This document shows, in pieces, positions 1 to 8,229 of a stretch of DNA of 64,000 nt. The stretch is from the NCBI RefSeq assembly GCF_008634025.1, contig NZ_PDCM01000002.1, positions 806,001 to 870,000 on the forward strand, written 5' to 3'. Position 1 is the stretch's first letter. Every line of letters begins with the position of its first letter. The position numbers and the translations under genes were made by a program. Under the pieces are notes generated by a model that had not been told where the DNA came from, did no database searches, and worked only from the letters and a program-made list of their open reading frames with translations. This DNA is from Streptomyces albofaciens JCM 4342 (GTDB lineage Bacteria > Actinomycetota > Actinomycetes > Streptomycetales > Streptomycetaceae).

Positions 1-329
1 GGCTCGGTCGCCCACAGCGCCGAGTAGCGCAGGCCGCGCGGGGCGTCCTCGCGCAGCAGCCGGGAGGCGTCGGTGTGCTCGAAGCGGCCGTCCGGGAGTT
101 CGGTGAAGACGCCGTACGAGGCCAGGGCGCGCAGCAGGCGCTCCAGGGCGCCCGCGTCGGCCCGTACCGCCTTCGCGAGGGTGCCGGCGTCCGCGGGTTC
201 GTCCCCGAGGGCGTCCGCGACGCCCAGGCTCGCCGCGGCGCGGACGGCGGCGGCGCAGGCGGCGCTCAGCGCGAGTTCGCGCAGCCGCATGACGGCGGGG
301 GGAAGCGCCGTGGGAGAGGTGCTGGTCAC
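1..329 (-). CDS. oxyF: OxyF, SAM-dependent C-methyltransferase (partial, N-terminus only)
   Basis: Only the first 109 codons lie in the window; the gene continues beyond base 1. The visible part is the helical dimerisation domain of the aromatic O-/C-methyltransferase family, with the winged-helix pattern of a short helix, a 'LLRALASYGVF' stretch and a 'GRFEHTDASRLLR' wing. The SAM-binding domain is outside. The GTG start at 329 follows an AAAGG Shine-Dalgarno. In the OTC cluster the gene next to oxyG is oxyF, which methylates C-6 of pretetramid; the name rests on this synteny. It runs in the same direction as oxyG/oxyH/oxyI, about 50 bp downstream of oxyG, so it is probably in their transcript. 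Confidence 0.75.
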   Translation of the reverse strand, partial: MTSTSPTALPPAVMRLRELALSAACAAAVRAAASLGVADALGDEPADAGTLAKAVRADAGALERLLRALASYGVFTELPDGRFEHTDASRLLREDAPRGLRYSALWATE

Positions 330-380
330 GGTGGACTGCCTTTCTGTGGCTGTGGGTGGGGTCGGCGCGGCGGTGTGCCG

Positions 381-668
381 TCAGCCGGCCGCGGTGACCG
401 GGACGAACGGGGCCGGGTCGGCGCTCGCGAGCTTCTGCACCTCGCGTACGGCCTGCTGGAACGTCTCGGTGCGCACCGCGCGGCCGTGCGACTCGGCGTC
501 GTCCCACTCGGCGATCTCGACGTAGACCTGCGGGTCCTTGGCGGAGCGGAGCAGGCGGTGCGAGTGGAAGCCGGGCTGCCGCGCCATGTGGGCGGTGATC
601 TCGCCGACCCGCTTCTCGAACTCGGCGGCGTCGCCCCGGACCGTGAACCGGTTGATGAAGGTGAACAT
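381..668 (-). CDS. oxyG: OxyG, ABM-family monooxygenase (possible internal start)
   Basis: This is the last 95 codons of the oxyH frame, read from an internal ATG at 668. An AAGGG lies about 9 bases upstream and could act as a ribosome-binding site. The product is one complete antibiotic-biosynthesis-monooxygenase (ABM) ferredoxin-like fold: 'FTFINRFTV' forms the first strand, 'QPGFHSHRLLRS' follows the first helix, and 'VYVEIAEWDD' carries the Glu-Trp typical of the family. Members are small cofactor-free oxygenases that turn phenols into quinones. OxyG is known as a separate gene in the OTC pathway. Whether this copy is translated alone, as a fusion, or both cannot be decided from sequence. 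Confidence 0.5.
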   Translation of the reverse strand: MFTFINRFTVRGDAAEFEKRVGEITAHMARQPGFHSHRLLRSAKDPQVYVEIAEWDDAESHGRAVRTETFQQAVREVQKLASADPAPFVPVTAAG

Positions 669-2315
669 GGTGGAGGTGCCCTTCGTGTGGTGGGTGGCGC
701 TCGGGGTGTGCGGCCGGGTGCCGCCGAGGGTCCGCTCCCGCAGGTCGCGGCGCTGGATCTTGCCGGTGGGCGAGCGCGGGATGTGCCGTACGACGTCGAG
801 GTACTTGATGTGCTGGTAGTAGGGCAGCTGATCGTTGACGAAGCGGACGACGGCGTCGCGGTCGGTGGCCTCGTCGGCCAGCACCACCAGCGCGTGCGCG
901 ACGGCGCCGCTGAACTCGTCCGGGTGGTCGAAGACCGCGCAGTCCGTCACGCCGGGGCAGCGGGCCAGCACGTTCTCGATCTCCAGGGGCGAGACCAGCC
1001 AGTTGTCGCACTTGAAGACGTCCTTGACCCGGTCGACGACGAACAGCCGCCCCTCGGCGTCCGTCTCGCCGATGTCGCCGGTGGAGAACCAGCCGTCCGG
1101 GTCCACGGACTCCTCCCGCGGCCGGCCGAGGTACCCCTTCATCAGCTGGGGCCCCTTGACCTGGATCTCGCCGCGGCCGCCCACCGGGAGGACGGCCCGG
1201 GTCCGCAGGTCCACGATCCGGCAGGCGGTGCCCGGTACGGGCCTGCCGGACGACCCGGCCACCGGGTGGTCCAGGTCGTCGAAGTGCGTGGACGGCGCGG
1301 TCTCGGCCAGCCCGTACCCCTGGACGACCGGGACGCCGAAGTGCTCGCCCAGGACGTCGGCGGTCCGCGCGGGCAGGGCCGACCCGCCGGAGAGCACGGC
1401 CCGCAGGGTGGGCACGGACAGCTCCGGCAGCCGGTCGTCCGCCGCCAGCCGGGCCAGCCGTACCGGCAGGCTGTAGAGGTGCGTCGCGCCGTGGCGGGCG
1501 CTCTCGCGCAGCGCGGCCACGGTGTCGTCCCCGGGCCGCAGCAGGTGGGTGGCGCCGACGGTCACCGCGATGTTCAGGTGCATCAGGTGGAACGACGGCA
1601 GGGTGTTGAGCAGCACCGACTCGGGGGTGAGCCGGTGGGCGTACGCGGTCTGGGCCGCGTTCACCGTCAGGTTGCGGTGGGTGAGCATGACGGTCTTCGG
1701 AGCGCCGGTGGTGCCGCTGGTGAACTGGAGGTTGGCCACGGTCTCGGGGTCGCGGCCGGCGGACGGCGCCGTGGCCGGGGCCGCGTCGATCAGTTCGTCC
1801 AGCGCCGGCACCTCCGCCGTGGCCTCCTGGAACCCCGCCTCGCGGTGGGTGAGCACCACGGTCCGCAGCGCCGGCAGGTCCCCCCGTACGGCCTGGATCC
1901 GCGCGTACATCTCCGGCGGGACGAGCACGGTCCGCGCCCCGGCGGAGCGCAGCACATGCGTCAGGCGCTCCTCGCGCAGCAGCGGATTGAACATCGCGCT
2001 GACGTGCTGGGCCCGGGAGGCACCGAAGTACGCCACGGCGAACGACGTGTCCAGTACGGCGGCGATGCCCACCACCGCGCCGGGCCCGCCGGCCAGTTCG
2101 CGCAGCGCGGCGGCGCACCGTGTCGCCCGCTCCTCCAGGGCCGCGTAGGTCAGGTCCCCGGAGGGGCCGCTCAGCGCGAGCCGCCCGGGGGCGCGGCGGG
2201 CCGCCCGCGACAGCAGGTCGTCGATGCGGGGGCCGCCCGTCAACTGCGCCAGCACGTCGAGCGGCGGCCCCTCGGCGGTGCTGTCCTGCGGGGCGTCGGG
2301 GTGGCGCTCGGCCAT
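381..2315 (-). CDS. oxyH: OxyH acyl-CoA ligase in one frame with OxyG (ABM monooxygenase)
   Basis: The frame encodes 644 residues. Residues about 1-525 form an adenylate-forming acyl-CoA ligase with the AMP-binding loop 'TSGTTGAPKTV', the 'GYGLAETAP' motif, the 'STGDIG' and 'VDRVKDVFK' hinge motifs and a C-terminal 'SPTGKIQRR' lysine. After a Thr/His/Pro-rich linker of about 20 residues comes a 95-residue antibiotic-biosynthesis-monooxygenase domain corresponding to OxyG. There is no stop codon between the two. The ATG at 2315 follows GAGAGGAG. OxyH is the proposed ligase and OxyG the proposed quinone-forming oxygenase of oxytetracycline biosynthesis. A separate OxyG could be made from the internal ATG at 668. 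The gene begins 38 bp after oxyI. Confidence 0.85.
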   Translation of the reverse strand: MAERHPDAPQDSTAEGPPLDVLAQLTGGPRIDDLLSRAARRAPGRLALSGPSGDLTYAALEERATRCAAALRELAGGPGAVVGIAAVLDTSFAVAYFGASRAQHVSAMFNPLLREERLTHVLRSAGARTVLVPPEMYARIQAVRGDLPALRTVVLTHREAGFQEATAEVPALDELIDAAPATAPSAGRDPETVANLQFTSGTTGAPKTVMLTHRNLTVNAAQTAYAHRLTPESVLLNTLPSFHLMHLNIAVTVGATHLLRPGDDTVAALRESARHGATHLYSLPVRLARLAADDRLPELSVPTLRAVLSGGSALPARTADVLGEHFGVPVVQGYGLAETAPSTHFDDLDHPVAGSSGRPVPGTACRIVDLRTRAVLPVGGRGEIQVKGPQLMKGYLGRPREESVDPDGWFSTGDIGETDAEGRLFVVDRVKDVFKCDNWLVSPLEIENVLARCPGVTDCAVFDHPDEFSGAVAHALVVLADEATDRDAVVRFVNDQLPYYQHIKYLDVVRHIPRSPTGKIQRRDLRERTLGGTRPHTPSATHHTKGTSTMFTFINRFTVRGDAAEFEKRVGEITAHMARQPGFHSHRLLRSAKDPQVYVEIAEWDDAESHGRAVRTETFQQAVREVQKLASADPAPFVPVTAAG

Positions 2316-2353
2316 GGGCCCGGCTCCTCTCTCGCTCGCGGGTCGGGGCTGCA

Positions 2354-2806
2354 CTACTCGGGCCGCAGATCGTCCCGGCGTACCTCGCGGTGCCGTACGC
2401 GCAGTTGGCCGTCCTCCCGCACGAGCACGTCGTCGCAGCTCGTGCTCAGGTGCACCGCCGCCTGGCCGCCGCGCGGCGTGCTGATGATCAGGGCGTAGGT
2501 GCGGGCGCGGACGGTGCCGTCGTCGCAGGCGTCGGCCTCCAGCATGCCGAGCCAGTGGCGGCGCTGGACGCCCTGCTCGGCCAGCAGGGCGGCGGCCTTG
2601 CGGGCCCCGGCCGCGATGGCGGCCCGCCCGACGGACGGCTCGGGATGGGCGTTGGCGACGAAGACGCCGTCCTCGGTGAAGGTGCCGGCCCACTCCTCGA
2701 CCCGCGCCTCGTCCAGGTAGCGCATCTGGCGTCCGTAGAAGTGCTGGATCTCCTGGTGGAGCGCGGCGTCCACGGGGACGCCGGACGGCTGTTCCGGGGC
2801 GGTCAT
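2354..2806 (-). CDS. oxyI: OxyI, SnoaL/NTF2-like protein (putative cyclase)
   Basis: 150 residues forming a single SnoaL/NTF2-like cone-shaped fold: 'EIQHFYGRQMRYLDE' is the first helix, 'WAGTFTEDGVFVANAH' the signature helix-strand turn, and the C-terminal half is a curved sheet. Members bind small hydrophobic substrates as cyclases, isomerases or ring-dioxygenase beta subunits. In the OTC cluster this position is oxyI, annotated as a cyclase of unproven role. The ATG at 2806 follows GGAGAGGAG. It is the first gene of the leftward operon oxyI-oxyH/G-oxyF and diverges from oxyJ. The shared 270-bp promoter region carries SARP-type repeats. Confidence 0.8.
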   Translation of the reverse strand: MTAPEQPSGVPVDAALHQEIQHFYGRQMRYLDEARVEEWAGTFTEDGVFVANAHPEPSVGRAAIAAGARKAAALLAEQGVQRRHWLGMLEADACDDGTVRARTYALIISTPRGGQAAVHLSTSCDDVLVREDGQLRVRHREVRRDDLRPE

Positions 2807-2869
2807 ACGACTCTCCTCTCCGGCGGCCGGGCTGGGGGCGGCCGCTCGGCGTGAGCGTGGCAGCCGGCC

Positions 2870-2898
2870 TTCGACCGTTCTTCGAGCCGTGTTCGGTC
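2870..2898. promoter_or_regulatory. SARP-type direct repeats in the oxyI/oxyJ promoter region
   Basis: Three heptamers, TTCGACC (2870), TTCGAGC (2881) and TTCGGTC (2892), are spaced exactly 11 bp apart, one helical turn. That is the binding arrangement of Streptomyces antibiotic regulatory proteins. The OTC pathway has a SARP activator, OtcR, encoded outside this window. The site lies between the divergent oxyI (start 2806) and oxyJ (start 3077); either or both could be controlled. No clear -10 hexamer was identified. Confidence 0.6.
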
Positions 2899-3076
2899 CG
2901 TGATCGCCCCGCCGGGCCGCACGGAGACGGCCCCAACCGCGGTCGGTCCAGCCTCGAACGGGCCCTTGCAGGCTGGGGCGTACGGGACGGGCGAGGCGAA
3001 GCCTGTGTCCGCACCCGGCCGGACGGGCGTCGCGCGAGCGCGCCCACCGCAGACCACAACACCGGAGGACAAGGCC

Positions 3077-3868
3077 ATGACTACCAGTGCCACGCCCAGG
3101 ACCGCCCTGGTGACGGGCGGCACCAGCGGCATCGGGCTCGCCGTGGTGAAGACGCTCGCCGCCCGCGGGCTGCGGGTGTTCCTGTGCGCCCGCAGCCGCG
3201 AGAACGTCGACGCCGTGGTCAAGGAATTGCGGGACGAGGGGCTGGAGGTGGCCGGGTGCGAGGGGGACGTGCGCTCCCGTGAGTCGGTGGAGCGGGTGGT
3301 GCGCTCCGCGGTCGACCGGTTCGGGCCGCTGAGCGTCCTGGTGAACAACGCGGGGCGCAGCGGCGGCGGAGTGACCGCGCGCATCCCCGACGAGCTCTGG
3401 TACGACGTGATCGACACCAACCTCAACAGCGCCTTCCTGGTCACCCGGGAGGCCCTGACCACCGGCGGGCTGGACCGGGCGGGCGCCGCCGGGCGGATCA
3501 TCAGCATCGCCTCCACCGGCGGCAAGCAGGGCGTGCCGCTGGGCGCCCCCTACTCGGCCTCGAAGGCGGGCCTGATCGGCTTCACCAAGGCGCTGGCCAA
3601 GGAGCTGGCCCCCACGGGGGTCACCGTCAACGCCGTGTGCCCGGGTTACGTGGAGACGCCGATGGCCGTCCGCGTACGGCAGGCGTACGCGTCCACCTGG
3701 GACACCACCGAGGAGGACGTGCTGTCCCGCTTCAACGACAAGATCCCGCTGGGACGCTATTCGACCCCCGAGGAGGTGGCCGCCCTGGTCGGCCACCTGG
3801 TCGGCGAGGAGGCCGGCTCCATCACCGCGCAGGCCCTCAACGTCTGCGGCGGGCTGGGCATCTACTGA
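3077..3868 (+). CDS. oxyJ: OxyJ, type II PKS C-9 ketoreductase
   Basis: 263-residue short-chain dehydrogenase of the ActIII family (ActIII itself is 261). It has the NADPH motif 'TGGTSGIG' near residue 13, the 'NNAG' motif, catalytic Ser in 'ISIASTGG' and the Y-x3-K pair in 'YSASK', with 'PGYVETPM' after it. The family reduces the C-9 carbonyl of the ACP-bound poly-beta-ketone before aromatisation; in OTC the substrate is the malonamyl-primed chain. The ATG at 3077 follows GGAGG with 8-base spacing. It begins the rightward run oxyJ-K-L-M-N, with 61 bp to oxyK. Confidence 0.92.
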   Translation: MTTSATPRTALVTGGTSGIGLAVVKTLAARGLRVFLCARSRENVDAVVKELRDEGLEVAGCEGDVRSRESVERVVRSAVDRFGPLSVLVNNAGRSGGGVTARIPDELWYDVIDTNLNSAFLVTREALTTGGLDRAGAAGRIISIASTGGKQGVPLGAPYSASKAGLIGFTKALAKELAPTGVTVNAVCPGYVETPMAVRVRQAYASTWDTTEEDVLSRFNDKIPLGRYSTPEEVAALVGHLVGEEAGSITAQALNVCGGLGIY

Positions 3869-3929
3869 CCCGCCGCCCCGTCACCGCCCTGCTCCGCTGT
3901 TGCGAACACCCGAGAGGAACCGACGACGC

Positions 3930-4883
3930 ATGCCCGCACCCACATCCCACCGCGCCGTGCACCGCACGGAGATCGACGCCCCGGCCGACCGGGTGTACGC
4001 GCTGATCCGGGACGCCGCCGAGTGGCCCCGGCACTTCACCCCGACCGTCCACGTCGAGCGCACGGAGCTCGACGCCCACAGCGAGCGGCTGCGGATCTGG
4101 GCCACCGCCAACGGCGAGGTCAAGCACTGGACGTCGCACCGCGCCCTGGCCCCCGACGGGCGCAGCGTCCGGTTCCGGCAGGAGGTCTGCTCCCCGCCGG
4201 TGGCCGCGATGAGCGGTGAATGGGTCCTGGAGGAGCGGCCGGGCGGTCGCTGCGAGCTGACGCTGCACCACACGTTCGCCGCGGTCGACGACCGCCCGGA
4301 GGACGTGGAGTGGATCACCACCGCGACCGACCGGAACAGCCGTACCGAGCTGGCGAACATCAAGGCGCTGGCCGAGGCCGCGGGGTCCGACGCGGAACTG
4401 CTGTTCTCGTTCGAGGACTCCGAGACGGTGCACGCCCCCGCCGAGGCGGTGTACGCGTTCCTCGCGGAGGCGGGGAAGTGGCCCGAGCGGCTGCCGCACG
4501 TGTCCCGGCTCGACCTCACCGAGCCGTCCGAGGGGGTGCAGGTGATGACCATGGTCACCCGCGCCAACGACGGCTCGGAGCACACGACGGAGTCGGTGCG
4601 GGTGTGCTTCCCCGACGAGCGGCGGATCGTCTACAAGCAGATCGGCACCCCGCCGCTGATGACCCTGCACACCGGCGAGTGGTCGATACGGGACACCGGG
4701 GACGGGCTGCTCGTCACCTCCCGGCACACCATCCGCATCAACGAGGCCGCCGTCCCCGGCATCCTCGGCGCGGACGCCACGGCGGCCGACGCGCGGGCCC
4801 GGGTGCGCGCGGCGGTCGGCGGCAACAGCGCGGCCACCCTGGCGCTCGCCAAGCGCTTCGCGGAGGCACCGCATGCCGCCTGA
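3930..4883 (+). CDS. oxyK: OxyK, bifunctional aromatase/cyclase
   Basis: 317 residues with two tandem START/Bet v1-like (SRPBCC) domains, about 1-150 and 160-317, as in ActVII-type didomain aromatase/cyclases. Each starts with the family pattern: 'IDAPADRVYALIRDAAEWP' in the first and 'VHAPAEAVYAFLAEAGKWP' in the second. It closes and aromatises the first ring (D ring, C7-C12) of the C-9-reduced chain made by the minimal PKS and OxyJ. The start at 3930 has GAGAGG upstream. Its stop overlaps the start of oxyL by 11 bases, so translation is probably coupled. Confidence 0.92.
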   Translation: MPAPTSHRAVHRTEIDAPADRVYALIRDAAEWPRHFTPTVHVERTELDAHSERLRIWATANGEVKHWTSHRALAPDGRSVRFRQEVCSPPVAAMSGEWVLEERPGGRCELTLHHTFAAVDDRPEDVEWITTATDRNSRTELANIKALAEAAGSDAELLFSFEDSETVHAPAEAVYAFLAEAGKWPERLPHVSRLDLTEPSEGVQVMTMVTRANDGSEHTTESVRVCFPDERRIVYKQIGTPPLMTLHTGEWSIRDTGDGLLVTSRHTIRINEAAVPGILGADATAADARARVRAAVGGNSAATLALAKRFAEAPHAA

Positions 4884-6546
4884 GGCGGACGGCCCGGAGG
4901 TGCTGATCGCCGGCGCCGGGCCGGTCGGCCTGACCCTGGCGCACGAGCTGACCCGCCGGCGCGTACGCGTCCGGGTCATCGACCGGGCGGACGGCCCGGC
5001 GACCACCAGCCGGGCGCTGGCCGTGCATCCGCGCACCCTGGAGGCGTGCCACCAGATGGGCCTGGCGGACGCCCTGGTGGCGCGGGGCCGGCCGGTCGTC
5101 CACTTCACCGTGCACCTGCGCGGCCGGGAGCTGATCCGCTTCGACACCAACTACGGCAGGCTGCCCACGGCCTACCCGTTCAGCCTGATGCTCGACCAGG
5201 TCCGTACGGAGGAGATCCTGCGCGAGCGCCTGGCCGGGCTGGGTGTCGGCATCGAGTGGGGCGTGGAACTGGCCGACTGCGCGCCCTCCGGCGACCGGGT
5301 CGACGCCGAACTGCGCCGTGACGGCCGCTCCGAACAGGTCACCGTGCCCTGGCTGGTGGGTGCGGACGGCTCCCGCAGCACCGTACGCGAACGGCTGGGG
5401 CTGCGGCTGGTCGGTGACGCGACGCAGACCTGGCTCAACGCGGATGTGGTCCTGGACGCCGATCTGGCCCGCGACAGCAACCACCTGGTGCACACCGGCT
5501 CCGGGACCGTGCTGCTGGTGCCGTTCCCCGACCCCGGCAAGTGGCGCGCGGTGGACACCGAGTACGCCGGTCAGGGAGCCGATCCGGAGGCGGTACGGCG
5601 CGGGCTCGGCAGGTCCCTGGCGCGCGGTCTCGGGCGCCCGGTGGCGGTCTCGGAGCCGACCTGGGTCTCCGTCTTCCGCGTACAGCAGCGCATGATCACC
5701 GCCATGCGCTCCGGCCGCTGCTTCGTGGCCGGGGACGCCGCGCACGTCCACAGCCCGGCCTCCGGCCAGGGCATGAACACCGGCATGCAGGACGCCTACA
5801 ACCTGGCGTGGAAGCTGGCGGACGTGGTGCGCGGACACGCGCGGGAAGCCCTGCTGGACACCTACGCCGCCGAGCGCGTCCCGGTGGGCGGCAGGCTGCT
5901 GTCCTCGACGCGCACGGCCACGGCCCTGGTGGCGTTGCGCAACGCCGTGGCGCCGGTGGCCATGCCCGTGGGCCTGTCCTTCCTCAAGGCGGTGCGCCCG
6001 CTCAAACGGCGCGTCGAGCACCGGATCATGGCGGGGATGTCCGGCCTCGCCCTGCACTACGCGGACGGTCCGCTGACGTACGGCACGGCCGACGGGGCGG
6101 CAGGGGTGCGCCCCGGGCACCTGGTCGCGTGCACGGAACAGGACGTGGCGCGCCACCCCGGCCACCGGGCGCTGCGGCAGGCGCTGACCGATCCTCGGTG
6201 GCTGCTTCTGCTGTTCGCCGATGACGGAGGTGCCGCGGAGCTGGCACCGCGGTACGGCCGGGCCGTACAGATACGCACCGTCGTCCCCCACGAAAGCCAG
6301 GACGGCCCCGCTCTCGCCGACCCCGACGGCGCACTGCGGCAGGCCCTCGGCGTACCTTCCGGCGGCTGGGCGCTGATCAGGCCGGACGGCTATCTGGCCG
6401 CGAAGGGGCAGCGGTCCGGCACCAGCACCCTGGCCGCCCGGCTCCAGGCACTGCACCTGCTCCCGGAGGACACCGCGCCCGGCGCCGGTGACCCGGCCGG
6501 CCGGCCCGCGCCGGACGGCACGCACCGGGGCGTGACGACCGAATGA
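4873..6546 (+). CDS. oxyL: OxyL, FAD-dependent aromatic hydroxylase
   Basis: 557-residue group A flavoprotein monooxygenase. The FAD-binding GAGPVG loop is at residues 14-19, the 'GADGSRSTVR' DG motif near 161, and 'AGDAAHVHSPASGQG' near 285 binds the FAD ribityl/pyrophosphate. A C-terminal thioredoxin-like domain completes the PgaE/MtmOIV-like layout. In OTC biosynthesis OxyL hydroxylates 6-methylpretetramid at C-4 and C-12a. The ATG at 4873 lies inside the end of oxyK behind GGAGG. It overlaps no catalytic gene downstream; oxyM follows directly. Confidence 0.92.
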   Translation: MPPEADGPEVLIAGAGPVGLTLAHELTRRRVRVRVIDRADGPATTSRALAVHPRTLEACHQMGLADALVARGRPVVHFTVHLRGRELIRFDTNYGRLPTAYPFSLMLDQVRTEEILRERLAGLGVGIEWGVELADCAPSGDRVDAELRRDGRSEQVTVPWLVGADGSRSTVRERLGLRLVGDATQTWLNADVVLDADLARDSNHLVHTGSGTVLLVPFPDPGKWRAVDTEYAGQGADPEAVRRGLGRSLARGLGRPVAVSEPTWVSVFRVQQRMITAMRSGRCFVAGDAAHVHSPASGQGMNTGMQDAYNLAWKLADVVRGHAREALLDTYAAERVPVGGRLLSSTRTATALVALRNAVAPVAMPVGLSFLKAVRPLKRRVEHRIMAGMSGLALHYADGPLTYGTADGAAGVRPGHLVACTEQDVARHPGHRALRQALTDPRWLLLLFADDGGAAELAPRYGRAVQIRTVVPHESQDGPALADPDGALRQALGVPSGGWALIRPDGYLAAKGQRSGTSTLAARLQALHLLPEDTAPGAGDPAGRPAPDGTHRGVTTE

Positions 6547-6563
6547 CCAAGGAGGACACGCGT

Positions 6564-7328
6564 ATGACAGCGATCAACGGCGCACCGGCGGCGAGCGGTT
6601 CGGTGGCACTGGTCATCGGCGGCACCCGCGGCATCGGACTGGCCGTCGCCCGCAAACTGAGCGCGGCGGGCAGCGAGGTGCTGCTCAACTACGCGCACGA
6701 CGAGGACGGCGCGCTGGCGGCCGAACGGCAACTGTCCGAAGCGGGCGGCAAGGTACGGCTGATGCGCGCGGACATCGGCCGCCCCGCCGGTGTGGTGCGG
6801 CTGCTGGAGGACGTCCGGCGCACCCACGGCCGGCTGGACGTCCTGGTGCACGCCGCGGGTTCCTTCCACCCGGCGCCGACCGCGTCCCCGCACATCGGCA
6901 AGTACCTGGGCGACGGCGCCGTGGCGGTGGGGCCGCTGCTGTACGGGGCGGCGCGCCTGGGCACCCTGATGACCGCGGACACGGGCCGCATCGTGGCCGT
7001 CTCCAGCATCGGCGCCCGGACGGTCGTCCCCGGCTACGCGGGTCTGGGCATGGCCAAGGCGGCCCTGGAGACGCTGGTGCGGTACCTGGCCGTGGAACTC
7101 GCCGGGAAGGGCGTCGCCGTCAACGCGGTGGCCGCGGGGAAGATCGACGGCGGCGCGTCCGACCCCGTACCGGCCCCGGTGCTGGAGGGCCTGCTGCGGC
7201 GGACCCCGACGGGCCGCCTGGCCACCGCCGCGGAAGTGGCCGACGTGGTGGCGCTGCTGTGCCGCCCCGAGGCCGGCGGCCTGCACGGACAGGTGCTCAC
7301 CGTGGACGGCGGGGCCTGCCTGCGGTAG
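6564..7328 (+). CDS. oxyM: OxyM, FabL-like short-chain reductase
   Basis: 254 residues, Rossmann fold with 'IGGTRGIGLAVARKL' at the N-terminus. The active site is not the usual Y-x3-K: the sequence 'YAGLGMAK' gives Y-x6-K, followed by 'AALETLVRYLAVEL'. This is the enoyl-ACP reductase (FabI/FabL) spacing and closely matches Bacillus FabL. The C-terminal 'TVDGGACLR' is typical of these SDRs. The OTC literature calls OxyM a ketoreductase of uncertain step. The ATG at 6564 is chosen because AAGGAGG (6549-6555) precedes it by 8 bases; an upstream ATG at 6543 overlaps the oxyL stop but lacks a site. Confidence 0.88.
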   Translation: MTAINGAPAASGSVALVIGGTRGIGLAVARKLSAAGSEVLLNYAHDEDGALAAERQLSEAGGKVRLMRADIGRPAGVVRLLEDVRRTHGRLDVLVHAAGSFHPAPTASPHIGKYLGDGAVAVGPLLYGAARLGTLMTADTGRIVAVSSIGARTVVPGYAGLGMAKAALETLVRYLAVELAGKGVAVNAVAAGKIDGGASDPVPAPVLEGLLRRTPTGRLATAAEVADVVALLCRPEAGGLHGQVLTVDGGACLR

Positions 7329-7347
7329 GCGTCCGGAAGGGACCGAC

Positions 7348-8124
7348 ATGCGCATCATCGATCTGTCGACAACCGTGGACGCCGGCCGGTGGGAGGTCGA
7401 CCCGGTCGAACACGAAGTCCTCACCCCGGCCGAGGGCGGCCGGCACATGGCCGAGGGGATGCGGCGCCACCACGGCATCGAGTTCGACCCGGCCGACCTC
7501 CCGGACGGCGAACTGCTGTCCCTCGACACCCTGCGGCTGACCACCCACACCGGCACCCACGTCGACGCCCCGTCGCACTACGGGTCCCGCGCGCGCTACG
7601 GCACACCGCGGCACATCGACCAGATGCCGCTGGACTGGTTTCTGCGGCCGGGCCTCAAGCTCGACCTCACGGACGAGCCGGTGGGCGCCATCGGTGCCGA
7701 CCGGGTGCGGCGGGCCCTCGACGAGGCGGGCCGCGACCCGCGTCCGTACGACATCGTGCTGCTGCACACCGGCGCCGACCAACGGGCCGGAAAGCCGGAG
7801 TACTTCACCGAGTTCGCCGGTCTGGACGCCGCGGCGACCCATTTGCTGCTCGACTTCGGCGTCCGGGTCATCGGCACCGACGCCTTCAGCCTCGACGCCC
7901 CGTTCGGACACATGATCAAGGAGTATCAGCGCACCGGCGACCGCGGTGTGCTGTGGCCCGCCCACTTCGTGGGGCGGGAGCGGGAGTACTGCCAGATCGA
8001 GCGGCTGCACAACCTCGGCGCGCTGCCCGGACCGGACGGGTTCCTGGTGTCCTGCTTCCCGTTCAAGATCGCGGGAGCGGGGGCGGGGTGGACGCGGGCG
8101 GTGGCGGTGGTGGAGGAGGAGTAG
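7348..8124 (+). CDS. oxyN: OxyN, PF04199-type polyketide cyclase
   Basis: 258 residues of the cyclase/kynurenine-formamidase-like family (PF04199). The metal-binding signature 'THTGTHVDAPSHY' (H-x-GTH-x-D-x3-H) is complete near residue 70, and 'VIGTDAFSLDAPFG' and 'YCQIERLHNL' are family blocks. In type II PKS clusters this family closes a later ring; OxyN is assigned to the second-ring cyclisation of the tetracycline skeleton. The ATG at 7348 follows GGAAGGGA. It sits 19 bp after oxyM and ends just before a strong hairpin, so it is probably the last gene of the oxyJ-N transcript. Confidence 0.9.
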   Translation: MRIIDLSTTVDAGRWEVDPVEHEVLTPAEGGRHMAEGMRRHHGIEFDPADLPDGELLSLDTLRLTTHTGTHVDAPSHYGSRARYGTPRHIDQMPLDWFLRPGLKLDLTDEPVGAIGADRVRRALDEAGRDPRPYDIVLLHTGADQRAGKPEYFTEFAGLDAAATHLLLDFGVRVIGTDAFSLDAPFGHMIKEYQRTGDRGVLWPAHFVGREREYCQIERLHNLGALPGPDGFLVSCFPFKIAGAGAGWTRAVAVVEEE

Positions 8125-8140
8125 GCACGCACGGGTGAGC

Positions 8141-8169
8141 GGGCGCCCCGGGAGCATCCCGGGGCGCCC
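8141..8169 (+). terminator. Hairpin terminator after oxyN
   Basis: A perfect 13-bp GC stem (8141-8153 with 8157-8169) closes on a 3-base loop, 17 bp after the oxyN stop. No U-run follows, as is common in Streptomyces. It separates the oxyJ-N transcript from oxyO. Confidence 0.65.
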
Positions 8170-8229
8170 GTCCGCACGGCTTTCGCGGAACCCGCCACGG
8201 CCCGCCCGCGACGGCGGTCGAATGGCGGC

